Shown: positions 43,467 through 51,678, numbered from the stretch's first letter. The stretch is 52,767 bases of DNA from Nocardioides sp. PD653-B2 (GCF_002117935.1 NZ_BDJE01000045.1:1-52767); one strand, 5' to 3'. Translations and numbers: made by a program. Notes: generated by a model not told the origin, from the sequence alone.

Positions 43467-43518
43467 TTGACAATCGCGGCCGATGTGTAAAACCTCTCAC
43501 AAAGCTACCGAAAGGTAG
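43467..43518 (+). promoter_or_regulatory. Putative promoter and CTACC-GAAA-GGTAG palindrome before gabD2
   Basis: TTGACA (43467-43472) is a consensus -35. AT-richer TGTAAAAC follows, though at short spacing. CTACC/GGTAG (43505-43509 with 43514-43518) flank GAAA, forming either a TetR-type operator or a GNRA-tetraloop hairpin in the leader. A second -10-like TACTCT (43539-43544) lies 7 bases before ATG 43552 and could start a leaderless mRNA. Confidence 0.4.
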
Positions 43519-43551
43519 ATGCCGAGACGGGGCTCACATACTCTCGGTCTC

Positions 43552-45174
43552 ATGAGCGCCCAGAACCCCACCCCCGCTGGCGATCCGGCGGTCGTCGGAC
43601 CGGCTGACCCCGAGCACGACCCGACGGCGTCGTACGCCCTCGAGCCCGACTACGCCGCGGCGCTGACCCGCCGGCTGGTCGCGACCTCGGGCACGACCGC
43701 GGAGGTGCGCTCGCCCCTGAACAACGCGCCGCTCGCGCACATCCCGCAGTCGACGGTGGCCGACGTCGCGGAGGCGTTCTCGCGGGCCCGCAAGGCCCAG
43801 CTCGCCTGGTCGCAGACCCGGCTCGACGACCGCGCCGCGATGCTGCTGCGCTTCCACGACCTCGTGCTCGACCGGCAGGAGGAGATCACCGACCTGGTGG
43901 TGTGGGAGAACGGCAAGGCCCGCAAGCACGCCTTCGACGAGCCGCTGCACGTCGCGCTGACCGCGCGCTACTACGGACGTACGGCGCGCCGCCACCTCGA
44001 GACCCGGCGCAGCCCGGGTGTCTTCCCCGTCCTGACCCGGGCCGAGGTCAACCGCGTGCCCAAGGGCGTGGTCGGGATCATCTCGCCCTGGAACTACCCC
44101 TTCAACCTCGCGCTCATCGACGGGCTCGCCGCGATCGCGGCCGGCAACGCCGTCGTCGCCAAGCCCGACGCCCAGACGATGCTGTCCGCGCTGCTCGGTG
44201 CGGAGCTCCTCGAGCAGGCCGGCTTCCCCCGGGACATCTGGCAGGTCGTCGCCGGCCCCGGCCCGGAGATCGGCGGGGCGATCATCGAGCGCGCCGACTA
44301 CGTCTGCTTCACCGGCTCCACCGCCACCGGTCGGGTCGTCGCGAAGGCGTGCGCCGACCGGCTGATCGGCTCCTCGCTCGAGCTCGGCGGCAAGAACCCG
44401 CTGCTCGTGCTGCGCGACGCCGACCTGGAGAAGGCGGCCGAGGGCGCCGTCCGCGCGTCGTTCTCCAGCTCCGGCCAGCTGTGCGTCTCGATCGAGCGGA
44501 TGTTCGTGGCCGACCAGGTCTACGACCGGTTCGTAGAGCGCTTCGTGGCCCGCACCCAGGCGCTGACCCTGGGCGCGACCCTCGACTGGGGCAACGACAT
44601 GGGCACGCTCACCTCGCAGGCCCAGCTCGACACGGTCGTCGCCCACGTCGACGACGCGGTCGCCAAGGGCGCGCGCGTGCTGACCGGTGGCAACCACCGA
44701 CCGGACCTCGGGCCCTACTTCTTCGAGCCGACGATCCTCGAGGGCGTCACGCCCGACATGACGTGCTTCGGCAAGGAGACCTTCGGTCCCGTCGTGGCGC
44801 TCTACCGCTTCCACGACGAGGCCGACGCCGTCTCGCGCGCCAACGAGGGCAACTACGGGCTCAACGCCTCGATCTACAGCCAGGACGGCTCGCGTGCCAG
44901 GCGCCTCGCCCGCCAGATCAAGTGCGGGACCGTGAACGTCAACGAGGCGTTCGCGGCCACCTTCGGCAGCCTCGACACGCCGATGGGCGGCATGCGCGAG
45001 TCGGGCACCGGCCGCCGCCAGGGCGCGGAGGGCATCCTCCGGTTCACCGAGACCCAGTCGGTCGCGACCCAGCGGCTGGTGCGGATCGCGCCGCAGCTCG
45101 GCATGTCCGACGAGCTGTACGCCAAGGTGATGACCGCCAACCTCCGCCTGCTCAAGAAGGTCGGGCGGGCATGA
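43552..45174 (+). CDS. gabD2: Succinate-semialdehyde dehydrogenase (NADP+)
   Basis: The 540-residue ALDH-superfamily enzyme is of the GabD2 type, expected to oxidise succinic semialdehyde to succinate. It shows PKGVVGIISPWNYPFNLALIDGLAAIAAGNAVVAKPD, VCFTGSTATGRVVA, SLELGGKNPLLVLRDAD with the catalytic Glu, SSSGQLCVSIER with the catalytic Cys, and ETFGPVVALYRF. A 45-residue N-terminal extension is normal for this group. ATG 43552 is preferred to the ATG at 43519, which overlaps the leader hairpin. It overlaps the oxidoreductase gene by 4 bases. Confidence 0.9.
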   Translation: MSAQNPTPAGDPAVVGPADPEHDPTASYALEPDYAAALTRRLVATSGTTAEVRSPLNNAPLAHIPQSTVADVAEAFSRARKAQLAWSQTRLDDRAAMLLRFHDLVLDRQEEITDLVVWENGKARKHAFDEPLHVALTARYYGRTARRHLETRRSPGVFPVLTRAEVNRVPKGVVGIISPWNYPFNLALIDGLAAIAAGNAVVAKPDAQTMLSALLGAELLEQAGFPRDIWQVVAGPGPEIGGAIIERADYVCFTGSTATGRVVAKACADRLIGSSLELGGKNPLLVLRDADLEKAAEGAVRASFSSSGQLCVSIERMFVADQVYDRFVERFVARTQALTLGATLDWGNDMGTLTSQAQLDTVVAHVDDAVAKGARVLTGGNHRPDLGPYFFEPTILEGVTPDMTCFGKETFGPVVALYRFHDEADAVSRANEGNYGLNASIYSQDGSRARRLARQIKCGTVNVNEAFAATFGSLDTPMGGMRESGTGRRQGAEGILRFTETQSVATQRLVRIAPQLGMSDELYAKVMTANLRLLKKVGRA

Positions 45175-46904
45175 CGGCCCCCGGAGACGGGGCCGGTCTC
45201 GACTACGACGTCCTGGTCATCGGCTCGGGCTTCGGCGGCTCCGTCACCGCGCTGCGGCTGACCGAGAAGGGCTATCGGGTGGGCGTGGTCGAGGCCGGCG
45301 CCCGGTTCGAGGACGCCGACCTCCCGGAGACGTCGTTCGAGACCGGCAAGTACCTCTTCCGTCCCGAGGTCGGGATGTACGGCATCCAGCGCATCGATGC
45401 GCTCAAGGACTGCCTGATCGTCTCCGGCGCCGGAGTCGGCGGTGGCTCGCTGGTCTACGCCAACACCCTCTACGAGCCGCTGCCCGCGTTCTACGAGGAC
45501 CCGCAGTGGAGCCACATCACCGACTGGCAGTCCGAGCTCGCGCCGTTCTACGACCAGGCCAAGCGGATGCTCGGTGTCGTCGAGAACCCGCTCCGCACGC
45601 CCTCCGACGAGGTGATGGAGAAGGTCGCGACCGAGATGGGCGTGGCCGACACCTTCCACCCGACCCCGGTCGGCGTGTTCTTCGGGGCTCCGGGCACCGG
45701 CATGGGCCAGGCCGTCGACGACCCGTTCTTCGGGGGCGCCGGGCCCGAGCGCCGCACGTGCATCGGCTGCGGGTCCTGCATGACCGGCTGCCGCCACAAC
45801 GCGAAGAACACCCTGGTCAAGAACTACCTCTACCTCGCCGAGCAGAACGGCGCGAAGGTCCTCCCGCTCACCACGGTGACCCGGGTCGCCGAGCGCGCCG
45901 GTGGCGGGTACGACGTGCACGTCCGGTTCACGAAGGCCAAGGTCAACCGGGCGTCCGTACGGCGGGTGCTCACCGCCGAGCAGGTCGTCTTCTCGGCGTC
46001 CGCCCTCGGCACCCAGCGGCTGCTGCACAAGATGCGCGACGAGGGCCACCTGCCGCGCCTCTCGCAGCGGCTCGGCTACCTGTCGCGGACCAACTCCGAG
46101 TCGATCGGGGGCGTGATCGCCCCGGACAACTCGGTGGACTACAGCCAGGGCATCGCGATCACGTCGAGCTTCCACCCCGACCCCGACACGCACATCGAGC
46201 CGGTCCGCTACGGTCCGGGCAGCAACCTGATGTCGCTGCTCCAGTCGGTGCTCACCGACGGCGACGGCGACGAGCCGCGCTGGCGCACCTGGGCGCGGGA
46301 GATGTGGCGGCAGCGCCGCGAGGTCAAGAACCTCTACGACATGAAGCACTGGTCGGAGCGCACGGTGATCGCCCTGGTGATGCAGAGCCTCGACAACTCG
46401 ATCACGACGTACACGAAGCGGATCCCGGGCACCAAGAAGCGCTACCTCACCTCCAAGCAGGGCCACGGCGTCCCCAACCCGACCTGGATCCCGGCCGGGA
46501 ACGAGGCGATCCGGACGATGGCGCGGATCATGAACGGCTTCGCGGGCAGCGCGGTCGGCGACGCCTTCAACAAGCCCCTGACGGCACACTTCCTCGGCGG
46601 CTGCGCGATCGGTGACTCGATCGAGACCGGTGTGGTCGACCCCTACCAGCGGCTCTACGGGTACGACGGCCTGCACGTCGTCGACGGCTCGGCGGTGACC
46701 GCGAACCTCGGGGTCAACCCGTCGCTGACGATCACCGCGCAGGCGGAGCGGGCGATGGCATTCTGGCCCAACAAGGGTGAGCCCGACCCCCGGCCGGCGC
46801 TGGGGGCCGGCTACCGGCGGATCGACCCGGTGCGACCGGCCGCGCCGGTCGTCCCGGACGACGCCCCGGGGGCGCTGCGGCTGCCGATCGTGGGGGTCAG
46901 CTGA
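45171..46904 (+). CDS. choD: GMC-type oxidoreductase, ChoD-like (cholesterol oxidase family)
   Basis: The 577-residue flavoprotein has N-terminal FAD motif DYDVLVIGSGFGGSVTALRLTEKGY, GAGVGGGSLVYANTLYEPLP and C-terminal AHFLGGCAIG plus HVVDGSAVTANLGVNPSLTITAQAERAM, as in mycobacterial ChoD (nearly the same length). Within it, RTCIGCGSCMTGCRHNAKNTL has Cys spaced CxxCxxCxxxC like a 4Fe-4S ferredoxin motif. ChoD homologues are annotated as cholesterol oxidases, but their real substrate is debated. It is translationally coupled to gabD2 (ATGA). Confidence 0.82.
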   Translation: MTAPGDGAGLDYDVLVIGSGFGGSVTALRLTEKGYRVGVVEAGARFEDADLPETSFETGKYLFRPEVGMYGIQRIDALKDCLIVSGAGVGGGSLVYANTLYEPLPAFYEDPQWSHITDWQSELAPFYDQAKRMLGVVENPLRTPSDEVMEKVATEMGVADTFHPTPVGVFFGAPGTGMGQAVDDPFFGGAGPERRTCIGCGSCMTGCRHNAKNTLVKNYLYLAEQNGAKVLPLTTVTRVAERAGGGYDVHVRFTKAKVNRASVRRVLTAEQVVFSASALGTQRLLHKMRDEGHLPRLSQRLGYLSRTNSESIGGVIAPDNSVDYSQGIAITSSFHPDPDTHIEPVRYGPGSNLMSLLQSVLTDGDGDEPRWRTWAREMWRQRREVKNLYDMKHWSERTVIALVMQSLDNSITTYTKRIPGTKKRYLTSKQGHGVPNPTWIPAGNEAIRTMARIMNGFAGSAVGDAFNKPLTAHFLGGCAIGDSIETGVVDPYQRLYGYDGLHVVDGSAVTANLGVNPSLTITAQAERAMAFWPNKGEPDPRPALGAGYRRIDPVRPAAPVVPDDAPGALRLPIVGVS

Positions 46905-46969
46905 GCCGGTGAAGAAATCTGCGAAATACCTGTGACGCGGCCGTGACCCGCTTCTGGACGGGTCGTTGA

Positions 46970-47089
46970 GCCAGCGGACCCGGTAAAACGCTCCCTCCCA
47001 CCGCCGGGTCCCATGTCCAGGCTCTGTCCAGCAGATGCATGGACGATCAGGACCCGGCCATCCCTCCCTCCCCGGCCGGGTCCTGATGC
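46970..47089 (+). ncRNA. Probable 6C RNA (two stem-loops with C-rich loops)
   Basis: Two strong hairpins share a plan. GGACCCGG/CCGGGTCC (46976-46983 with 47004-47011) has loop bases CTCCCTCCCACC. The second is a 14-base perfect stem (47046-47059 with 47074-47087) with loop ATCCCTCCCTCCCC. A small GTCCA/TGGAC stem (47026-47030 with 47040-47044) sits between. C-rich loops on two tandem stems, in an actinobacterium, fit the known 6C small RNA, whose loops pair with G-rich mRNA sites. The strand is set by the C-rich loops. The exact ends are estimated. The second stem may also terminate the transcript. Confidence 0.68.
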
Positions 47090-47136
47090 GTTTCGTGGCC
47101 AGGCGCGAGCGAAGCTCGCGCCTGGCGTCACGAAAC
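47090..47136. terminator. Large two-part hairpin before guaA
   Basis: An outer stem GTTTCGTG/CACGAAAC (47090-47097 with 47129-47136) and an inner 12-base stem CCAGGCGCGAGC/GCTCGCGCCTGG (47099-47110 with 47114-47125) close a GAA loop. It directly follows the second 6C hairpin and lies 60 bases before guaA. Confidence 0.7.
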
Positions 47137-47184
47137 CCGTCTGACGATGGAAGGCACGGTTTCGGCGGCAGGGTTCGCGCTCGC

Positions 47185-47190
47185 TAGGCT
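47185..47190 (+). promoter_or_regulatory. -10 hexamer of leaderless guaA transcript
   Basis: TAGGCT ends 6 bases before ATG 47197. No ribosome site is present. Confidence 0.55.
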
Positions 47191-47196
47191 TCCCTC

Positions 47197-48774
47197 ATGA
47201 CGCAGCCTGGGGAGCACGATCTCGTTCTGGTGGTCGACTTCGGGGCGCAGTACGCGCAGCTGATCGCCCGCCGCGTGCGCGAGGCGCGCGTCTACTCCGA
47301 GATCGTCCCGCACACGATGCCGGTCTCCGAGATGCTGGCCCGCGGCCCGAAGGCGATCGTCCTGTCCGGCGGCCCCTCGTCGGTGTACGCCGAGGGTGCG
47401 CCGTCCGTCGACCCGGACATCTTCGCGACCGGCACCCCGGTCTTCGGCATGTGCTACGGCTTCCAGCTGATGGCCCAGGCGCTCGGCGGCGAGGTCGCCC
47501 ACACCGGGGCCCGCGAGTACGGGCGTACGGCGGTCTCGGTCGGCGCCCCGGGCACCCTGCTCGCCGACATCCCCGGCCAGCACACGGTCTGGATGTCGCA
47601 CGGCGACTCCGTGACCGCGGCGCCCGAGGGCTTCGACGTGCTCGCCTCGACGGCGACCACCCCGGTGGCGGCGTTCGAGAACGTCGACCGCGGTCTGGCC
47701 GGCGTGCAGTGGCACCCCGAGGTGCTGCACACCGAGCACGGCCAGCAGGTGCTCGAGCACTTCCTGCTCCAGATCGCCGGCTGCCGGCCGACCTGGACCA
47801 TGGTCAACATCGTCGAGGAGCAGATCGAGTCGATCCGCGCCCAGATCGGTGACCGCGGCCAGGCGATCTGCGGCCTCTCCGGTGGCGTCGACTCCGCGGT
47901 CGCTGCGGCCATCGTGCAGCGCGCGATCGGCGACCGGCTGACCTGTGTGTACGTCGACCACGGGCTGATGCGCAAGGGCGAGACCGAGCAGGTCGAGCGC
48001 GACTTCGTAGCCGCGACCGGAGTCGACCTCAAGGTCGTCGACGCCGAGAAGCAGTTCCTCGACGCCCTCGAGGGCATCTCCGACCCGGAGGAGAAGCGCA
48101 AGACCATCGGGCGCGAGTTCATCCGGGTCTTCGAGGCCGCCGAGGTCGAGGTACTTGGCGCCGCGGCGGCCGAGGGCGACAAGGTCGCCTTCCTCGTGCA
48201 GGGCACGCTCTACCCCGACGTGGTCGAGTCGGGCGGGGGAGCGGGCACCTCCAACATCAAGTCCCACCACAACGTCGGCGGGCTGCCCGACGACCTCGAG
48301 TTCGAGCTGGTCGAGCCGCTGCGCACGCTCTTCAAGGACGAGGTGCGTCTGGTCGGCGAGCAGCTCGGCCTGCCGGCCGAGATCGTCTGGCGCCAGCCGT
48401 TCCCCGGTCCGGGTCTCGGCATCCGGATCATCGGCGAGGTCACCCGCGAGCGGCTCGACATCCTGCGCGAGGCCGACGCCATCGCCCGCGAGGAGCTCAC
48501 CCGGGCCGGCCTCGACCGCGACATCTGGCAGATGCCGGTCGTGCTGCTGGCCGACGTCCGCTCGGTCGGTGTCCAGGGCGACGGACGCACCTACGGACAC
48601 CCGATCGTCATCCGACCGGTCACCTCCGAGGACGCGATGACCGCCGACTGGGCGCGGCTGCCGTACGACGTCCTCGAGCGGATCTCGACCCGGATCACCA
48701 ACGAGGTCCGCGAGGTCAACCGGGTCGCCGTCGACATCACGTCGAAGCCGCCCGGCACCATCGAGTGGGAGTGA
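47197..48774 (+). CDS. guaA: GMP synthase (glutamine-hydrolysing)
   Basis: The 525-residue enzyme makes GMP from XMP, ATP and glutamine. The N-terminal class I amidotransferase domain has VLSGGPSSVY, FGMCYGFQLMAQALGG with the nucleophilic Cys, and VQWHPEVLHTEHG with the His-x-Glu pair. The ATP-pyrophosphatase domain carries ICGLSGGVDSAVAAAIV (P-loop). The C-terminal dimerisation domain holds QPFPGPGLGIRIIGE and ends KPPGTIEWE, the standard GuaA end. It completes the GMP branch with guaB. Transcription probably starts at its ATG. Confidence 0.97.
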   Translation: MTQPGEHDLVLVVDFGAQYAQLIARRVREARVYSEIVPHTMPVSEMLARGPKAIVLSGGPSSVYAEGAPSVDPDIFATGTPVFGMCYGFQLMAQALGGEVAHTGAREYGRTAVSVGAPGTLLADIPGQHTVWMSHGDSVTAAPEGFDVLASTATTPVAAFENVDRGLAGVQWHPEVLHTEHGQQVLEHFLLQIAGCRPTWTMVNIVEEQIESIRAQIGDRGQAICGLSGGVDSAVAAAIVQRAIGDRLTCVYVDHGLMRKGETEQVERDFVAATGVDLKVVDAEKQFLDALEGISDPEEKRKTIGREFIRVFEAAEVEVLGAAAAEGDKVAFLVQGTLYPDVVESGGGAGTSNIKSHHNVGGLPDDLEFELVEPLRTLFKDEVRLVGEQLGLPAEIVWRQPFPGPGLGIRIIGEVTRERLDILREADAIAREELTRAGLDRDIWQMPVVLLADVRSVGVQGDGRTYGHPIVIRPVTSEDAMTADWARLPYDVLERISTRITNEVREVNRVAVDITSKPPGTIEWE

Positions 48775-48815
48775 TCCACCCGAACGAGGCGTGACGGCGG
48801 GCTACGGTGACGCCC

Positions 48816-49973
48816 ATGCGTCTCTTCTCGAGCCGGTCCCAGCGGCTGCCCCTGCTGCTCGCGGCCGCCGTCCTGGTCCTGGTACCCGCGGTCGCCGGAG
48901 CGGCGACCGTCAACGGCACCCAGGGCTCGGACACCCTCCACGGCACCAAGAAGGCCGACAAGCTCAACGGCCTGGCCGGCAACGACAGGCTCAGCGGACT
49001 CGGCGGCAACGACACCCTCAACGGCGGTGACGGCAACGACACCGGCAACGGCGGTGCGGGCAGCGACGACGTCATCCTGGGCGAGGGCGACGACCAGGGG
49101 TTCGGCGGGGGCGGCAACGACCACGTGGTCCTCGGACCGGGTGCCGACTCCGGTGACGGCGGCGACGGCGACGACGTCATGAGCGGTTCCACCGGGGTCG
49201 ACGACCTCCTCGGAGGCGCCGGCAACGACGAGATCAACGCCGGCCCGGCCAGCGACACGGTCGACGGTGGCGACGGCCGGGACGAGATCTTCGGCCTCGA
49301 CGGTGACGACGTCCTCCGCGGGGGACCGGGCGACGAGCAGGGCCCGCCCCAGGCGAACGAGGCGCTCGACCGCGACGCCCTGATCCAGGGCGGCCCGGGC
49401 AACGACAGCATCTTCGGCGACGACGGTGACGACTCCCTCGCCGGTGGGCCGGGCGACGACACCATCCACGGCGGCAACGGAGCCGACCACCCGTCCGGCG
49501 GCCCGGGCGACGACGCGGTCTACGGCGACGACGGCAGCGACGAGGTCGACGGCGGCGACGGTGCGGACCTGCTCGACGCGGGTCCGGGCGACGACTCCTG
49601 CCCCGGGTTCGGGCCCGACTACCAGTCCGACGGCACCTGCGACCTCGGGGTCACCGGCGACAACGGCAAGGACACGATCTACCCGGGTGACGGCGTCGAC
49701 GTCGTGTTCGGGGAGCAGGACTACGACCACATCATCGTCACGGACGACGGGGCGTACGACCGGATCTTCTGCAGTGACTCGAAGTCCGAGCCGAGCCTGC
49801 CCGACCACGCCGGCCTCGTCACCTTCGTCGGCCAGGCCAAGGACCCGCTCGACGACCTGCGCCGCTGCGACGAGGAGCTCGTCGACACCTGGCCGAAGGC
49901 GGTCCGGGCCGGCGTGCTCCGCCTGTTCGTGTCGGTGATGTGGGCCGCCCCGAGCGCCCCCGTCGGGGAGTGA
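48816..49973 (+). CDS. Secreted RTX-like calcium-binding repeat protein (second copy)
   Basis: The 385-residue protein has a Sec signal (LPLLLAAAVLVLVPAVAGA) and then more than ten RTX nonapeptide-like repeats of type GGxGxD between about residues 40 and 255 (LAGNDRLSGLGGNDTLNGGDGNDT, GGAGNDEIN, GGPGDDTIHGGNGADH and others). The C-terminal 110 residues lack repeats and hold four Cys. No type I transporter is near. ATG 48816 is preceded by TACGGT (48803-48808) at 7 bases. The function is unknown; calcium binding is inferred from the repeats. It has more regular repeats than the copy at 11036-12328. Confidence 0.82.
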   Translation: MRLFSSRSQRLPLLLAAAVLVLVPAVAGAATVNGTQGSDTLHGTKKADKLNGLAGNDRLSGLGGNDTLNGGDGNDTGNGGAGSDDVILGEGDDQGFGGGGNDHVVLGPGADSGDGGDGDDVMSGSTGVDDLLGGAGNDEINAGPASDTVDGGDGRDEIFGLDGDDVLRGGPGDEQGPPQANEALDRDALIQGGPGNDSIFGDDGDDSLAGGPGDDTIHGGNGADHPSGGPGDDAVYGDDGSDEVDGGDGADLLDAGPGDDSCPGFGPDYQSDGTCDLGVTGDNGKDTIYPGDGVDVVFGEQDYDHIIVTDDGAYDRIFCSDSKSEPSLPDHAGLVTFVGQAKDPLDDLRRCDEELVDTWPKAVRAGVLRLFVSVMWAAPSAPVGE

Positions 49974-50127
49974 CCTGGATCACGCTCCCTGTCTTCGCGG
50001 GAGCGAGACAGGGGTCACAGAAGCCCGATAAAGTTCGGGACGAACCGCCGGGGACCCGAGACCCCGGCGGTTCTTCCATTCTCCGGGTCCGAGCGTGCGG
50101 GATGCGTGGATCGGGTACCACCCCTCC
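49974..50127 (+). other. Leader/terminator region with mutually exclusive hairpins
   Basis: GCTCCC/GGGAGC (49984-49989 with 49999-50004) competes with CCCTGTCT/AGACAGGG (49987-49994 with 50006-50013). A CCCGA/TCGGG stem follows (50024-50028 with 50035-50039). Then a 12-base perfect stem GAACCGCCGGGG/CCCCGGCGGTTC (50042-50053 with 50062-50073) with TTCCATT behind it looks like an intrinsic terminator for the RTX gene. No coding sequence is seen. Confidence 0.55.
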
Positions 50128-50568
50128 ATGTCGACCACCACTCGCAGGATGCAGGCCACGCCGCAACAGGTCTGGGACGTGCTGGCCGACGGCTGGCTCT
50201 ACCCGCTCTGGGTGGTCGGTGCCTCGCGGATGCGCGAGGTCGACGACCACTGGCCGACGGTCGGCTCCCGGCTGCACCACTCGGTCGGCACCTGGCCGAT
50301 GCTCATCGACGACACCACCGAGGTGGTCGAGGTGGTCCCGGGGTCGCTGCTGGTGCTCGAGGCTCGCGCCTGGCCGACCGGCAAGGCTCGTGTCACGCTC
50401 CGGCTCGAGGCGGTCGGTGCCGAGACCGACGTGACGATCGAGGAGGACGCGACCGGCGGTCCCGCGGTGCTCATGCCCAAGATCGCGCGTGACCCGATGA
50501 TCGGCTGGCGCAACGTCGAGGCGATCCGCCGGCTGGCGTACGTCGTGGAGCGTCGTCGCGCCTCCTGA
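50128..50568 (+). CDS. SRPBCC (START/polyketide cyclase-like) ligand-binding protein
   Basis: The 146-residue cytoplasmic protein has the pattern of polyketide-cyclase/START-like helix-grip folds: MQATPQQVWDVLADGWLYPLWVVGASRMREVDDHWPTVGSRLHHSVG at the start, VVEVVPGSLLVLEARAWPTGKARVTLRLE in the middle, and a final amphipathic helix NVEAIRRLAYVVERRR. These bind hydrophobic ligands, and no catalytic residue can be assigned. ATG 50128 gives the normal fold start. Its stop abuts the stop of the converging F420-type oxidoreductase with no gap. Confidence 0.82.
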   Translation: MSTTTRRMQATPQQVWDVLADGWLYPLWVVGASRMREVDDHWPTVGSRLHHSVGTWPMLIDDTTEVVEVVPGSLLVLEARAWPTGKARVTLRLEAVGAETDVTIEEDATGGPAVLMPKIARDPMIGWRNVEAIRRLAYVVERRRAS

Positions 50569-51435
50569 TCAGCCGTTGAGGGGGACCAGGACGTCCTTCG
50601 CGAAGCGCTCCATGCCGTCGACCTTCTGGTCCACGCTCGCCTCCAGGCCGTGGTAGTAGGCCCACGGCATCGTCCAGCAGTCGGTGACCCCTCCGGCCTC
50701 GGCCCGCTCGAAGTGCTCGGGCAGGAACGCGTCGGCGAGCGCGGTGATCACCGAGAAGTCCCCTTCGGCGCCGATCGCGCGCCGGGCGTCGGCGAGCTTG
50801 CCGGCCAGGGAGATCGCCTGGTCCGTCGAGTAGAGGTCACCGACCCAGCCGTCGTGCCGGGCGGCCCGGCGGAAGGCGACGTCCGACAGGCCGCCGACGA
50901 TGATCGGGATCCGCTCGGTGGGGGTGGGCTCCATGACCATCCGGGGCGCGGCGTAGAACTCGCCCTCGAACTCGGTCCAGCCCGGCTTCCACAGCTCGGT
51001 CATCAGTGCGAGCGCCTCGTCGGTGCGCCTGCCCCGCGTGGAGAAGTCCTGCTCGAGCAGCGCGAACTCCTCGCGGCACCAGCCGATCCCGACACCCAGC
51101 GCGACCCGGTTGCCGGAGAGGACCGCCGCCGTCCCGACGCTCTTGGCGACCTGGAACGGGTTGCGGATCGACGGGACGTAGACCGAGGTGAAGAACCTCA
51201 GCCGCGTGGTGACGGCCGCGAGCGAGCCGATCAGCACCCACGGGTCCGGCCACTCGGCGGAGAAGTCCCAGCGCCGACTGCCGTCGTCCGTGTAGGGGTA
51301 CGGCGTCGCCAGCTCCTCCAGGTCGACGACGTGGTCCGGCACCGCCAGGGAGTGGTAGCCGAGCTCGTCGGCAGCCCGGGCGAGCACCGGCAGGTGGTCG
51401 ACCGGCTGGAAAGCCGTACTGATCGAGAAGCGCAC
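50569..51435 (-). CDS. F420-dependent LLM-class oxidoreductase (TIGR03619-like)
   Basis: The 288-residue luciferase-like TIM barrel has FSISTAFQPVDHLPVLARAADELGYHSLAVPDHVVD, TSVYVPSIRNPFQVAKSVGTAAVLSGNRVALGVGIGWCREEF, a strong signature of the LLM F420 family, and RIPIIVGGLSDVAFRRAARHDGWVG. The coenzyme is probably F420, consistent with fbiC nearby. The substrate is unknown. GTG 51435 is preceded by TAGTCT (complement of 51442-51447) 6 bases away, with a KstR-like box over it. Mycobacterial homologues include members of the KstR regulon. Confidence 0.88.
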   Translation of the reverse strand: MRFSISTAFQPVDHLPVLARAADELGYHSLAVPDHVVDLEELATPYPYTDDGSRRWDFSAEWPDPWVLIGSLAAVTTRLRFFTSVYVPSIRNPFQVAKSVGTAAVLSGNRVALGVGIGWCREEFALLEQDFSTRGRRTDEALALMTELWKPGWTEFEGEFYAAPRMVMEPTPTERIPIIVGGLSDVAFRRAARHDGWVGDLYSTDQAISLAGKLADARRAIGAEGDFSVITALADAFLPEHFERAEAGGVTDCWTMPWAYYHGLEASVDQKVDGMERFAKDVLVPLNG

Positions 51436-51441
51436 CCGGTC

Positions 51442-51459
51442 AGACTAGAACGTGTTCTC
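51442..51459 (-). promoter_or_regulatory. KstR-like operator over the -10 of the F420-type oxidoreductase
   Basis: TAGAACGTGTTCTC (51446-51459) matches TnnAACnnGTTnnA except the last base. On the minus strand it overlaps the -10-like TAGTCT (complement of 51442-51447), so binding would block transcription. Fourteen bases (51444-51457) are identical to 39680-39693. Confidence 0.62.
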
Positions 51460-51531
51460 GTTCCTGTCTCGGGCACCGGCGCCGGCGAGCCCGCAGGCGA
51501 TCGCCGGGCCGATGCCCTGGCGTGCCGGGCC

Positions 51532-51678
51532 CTACTTGGTGAAGAGGCTGACCCCACCCGGGCCGACGAGCAGGCCGACGACGATGAGGACGACGCCCCA
51601 CAGGATCTGTCCCTTGAACAACTGGAAAATGCCGCCGACCACGAGGATCACGGCGAGGATCCACAGAATAAAAGCCAT
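51532..51678 (-). CDS. GPGG-motif small membrane protein
   Basis: The 48-residue protein has two membrane helices (MAFILWILAVILVVGGIFQLF and ILWGVVLIVVGLLV), with a GPGG motif near the C-terminus (LLVGPGGVSLFTK). It matches a known class of very small actinobacterial membrane proteins named for this motif, with unknown role. A strong GGGAGGGAG ribosome site lies upstream of ATG 51678. It is too short for most gene finders. Confidence 0.82.
   Translation of the reverse strand: MAFILWILAVILVVGGIFQLFKGQILWGVVLIVVGLLVGPGGVSLFTK

Noticed and set aside
48816..49973. Tandem DNA repeats or CRISPR-like array
   Set aside because: The periodic sequence is explained by RTX nonapeptide coding repeats. 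Unit lengths vary and there are no spacers.
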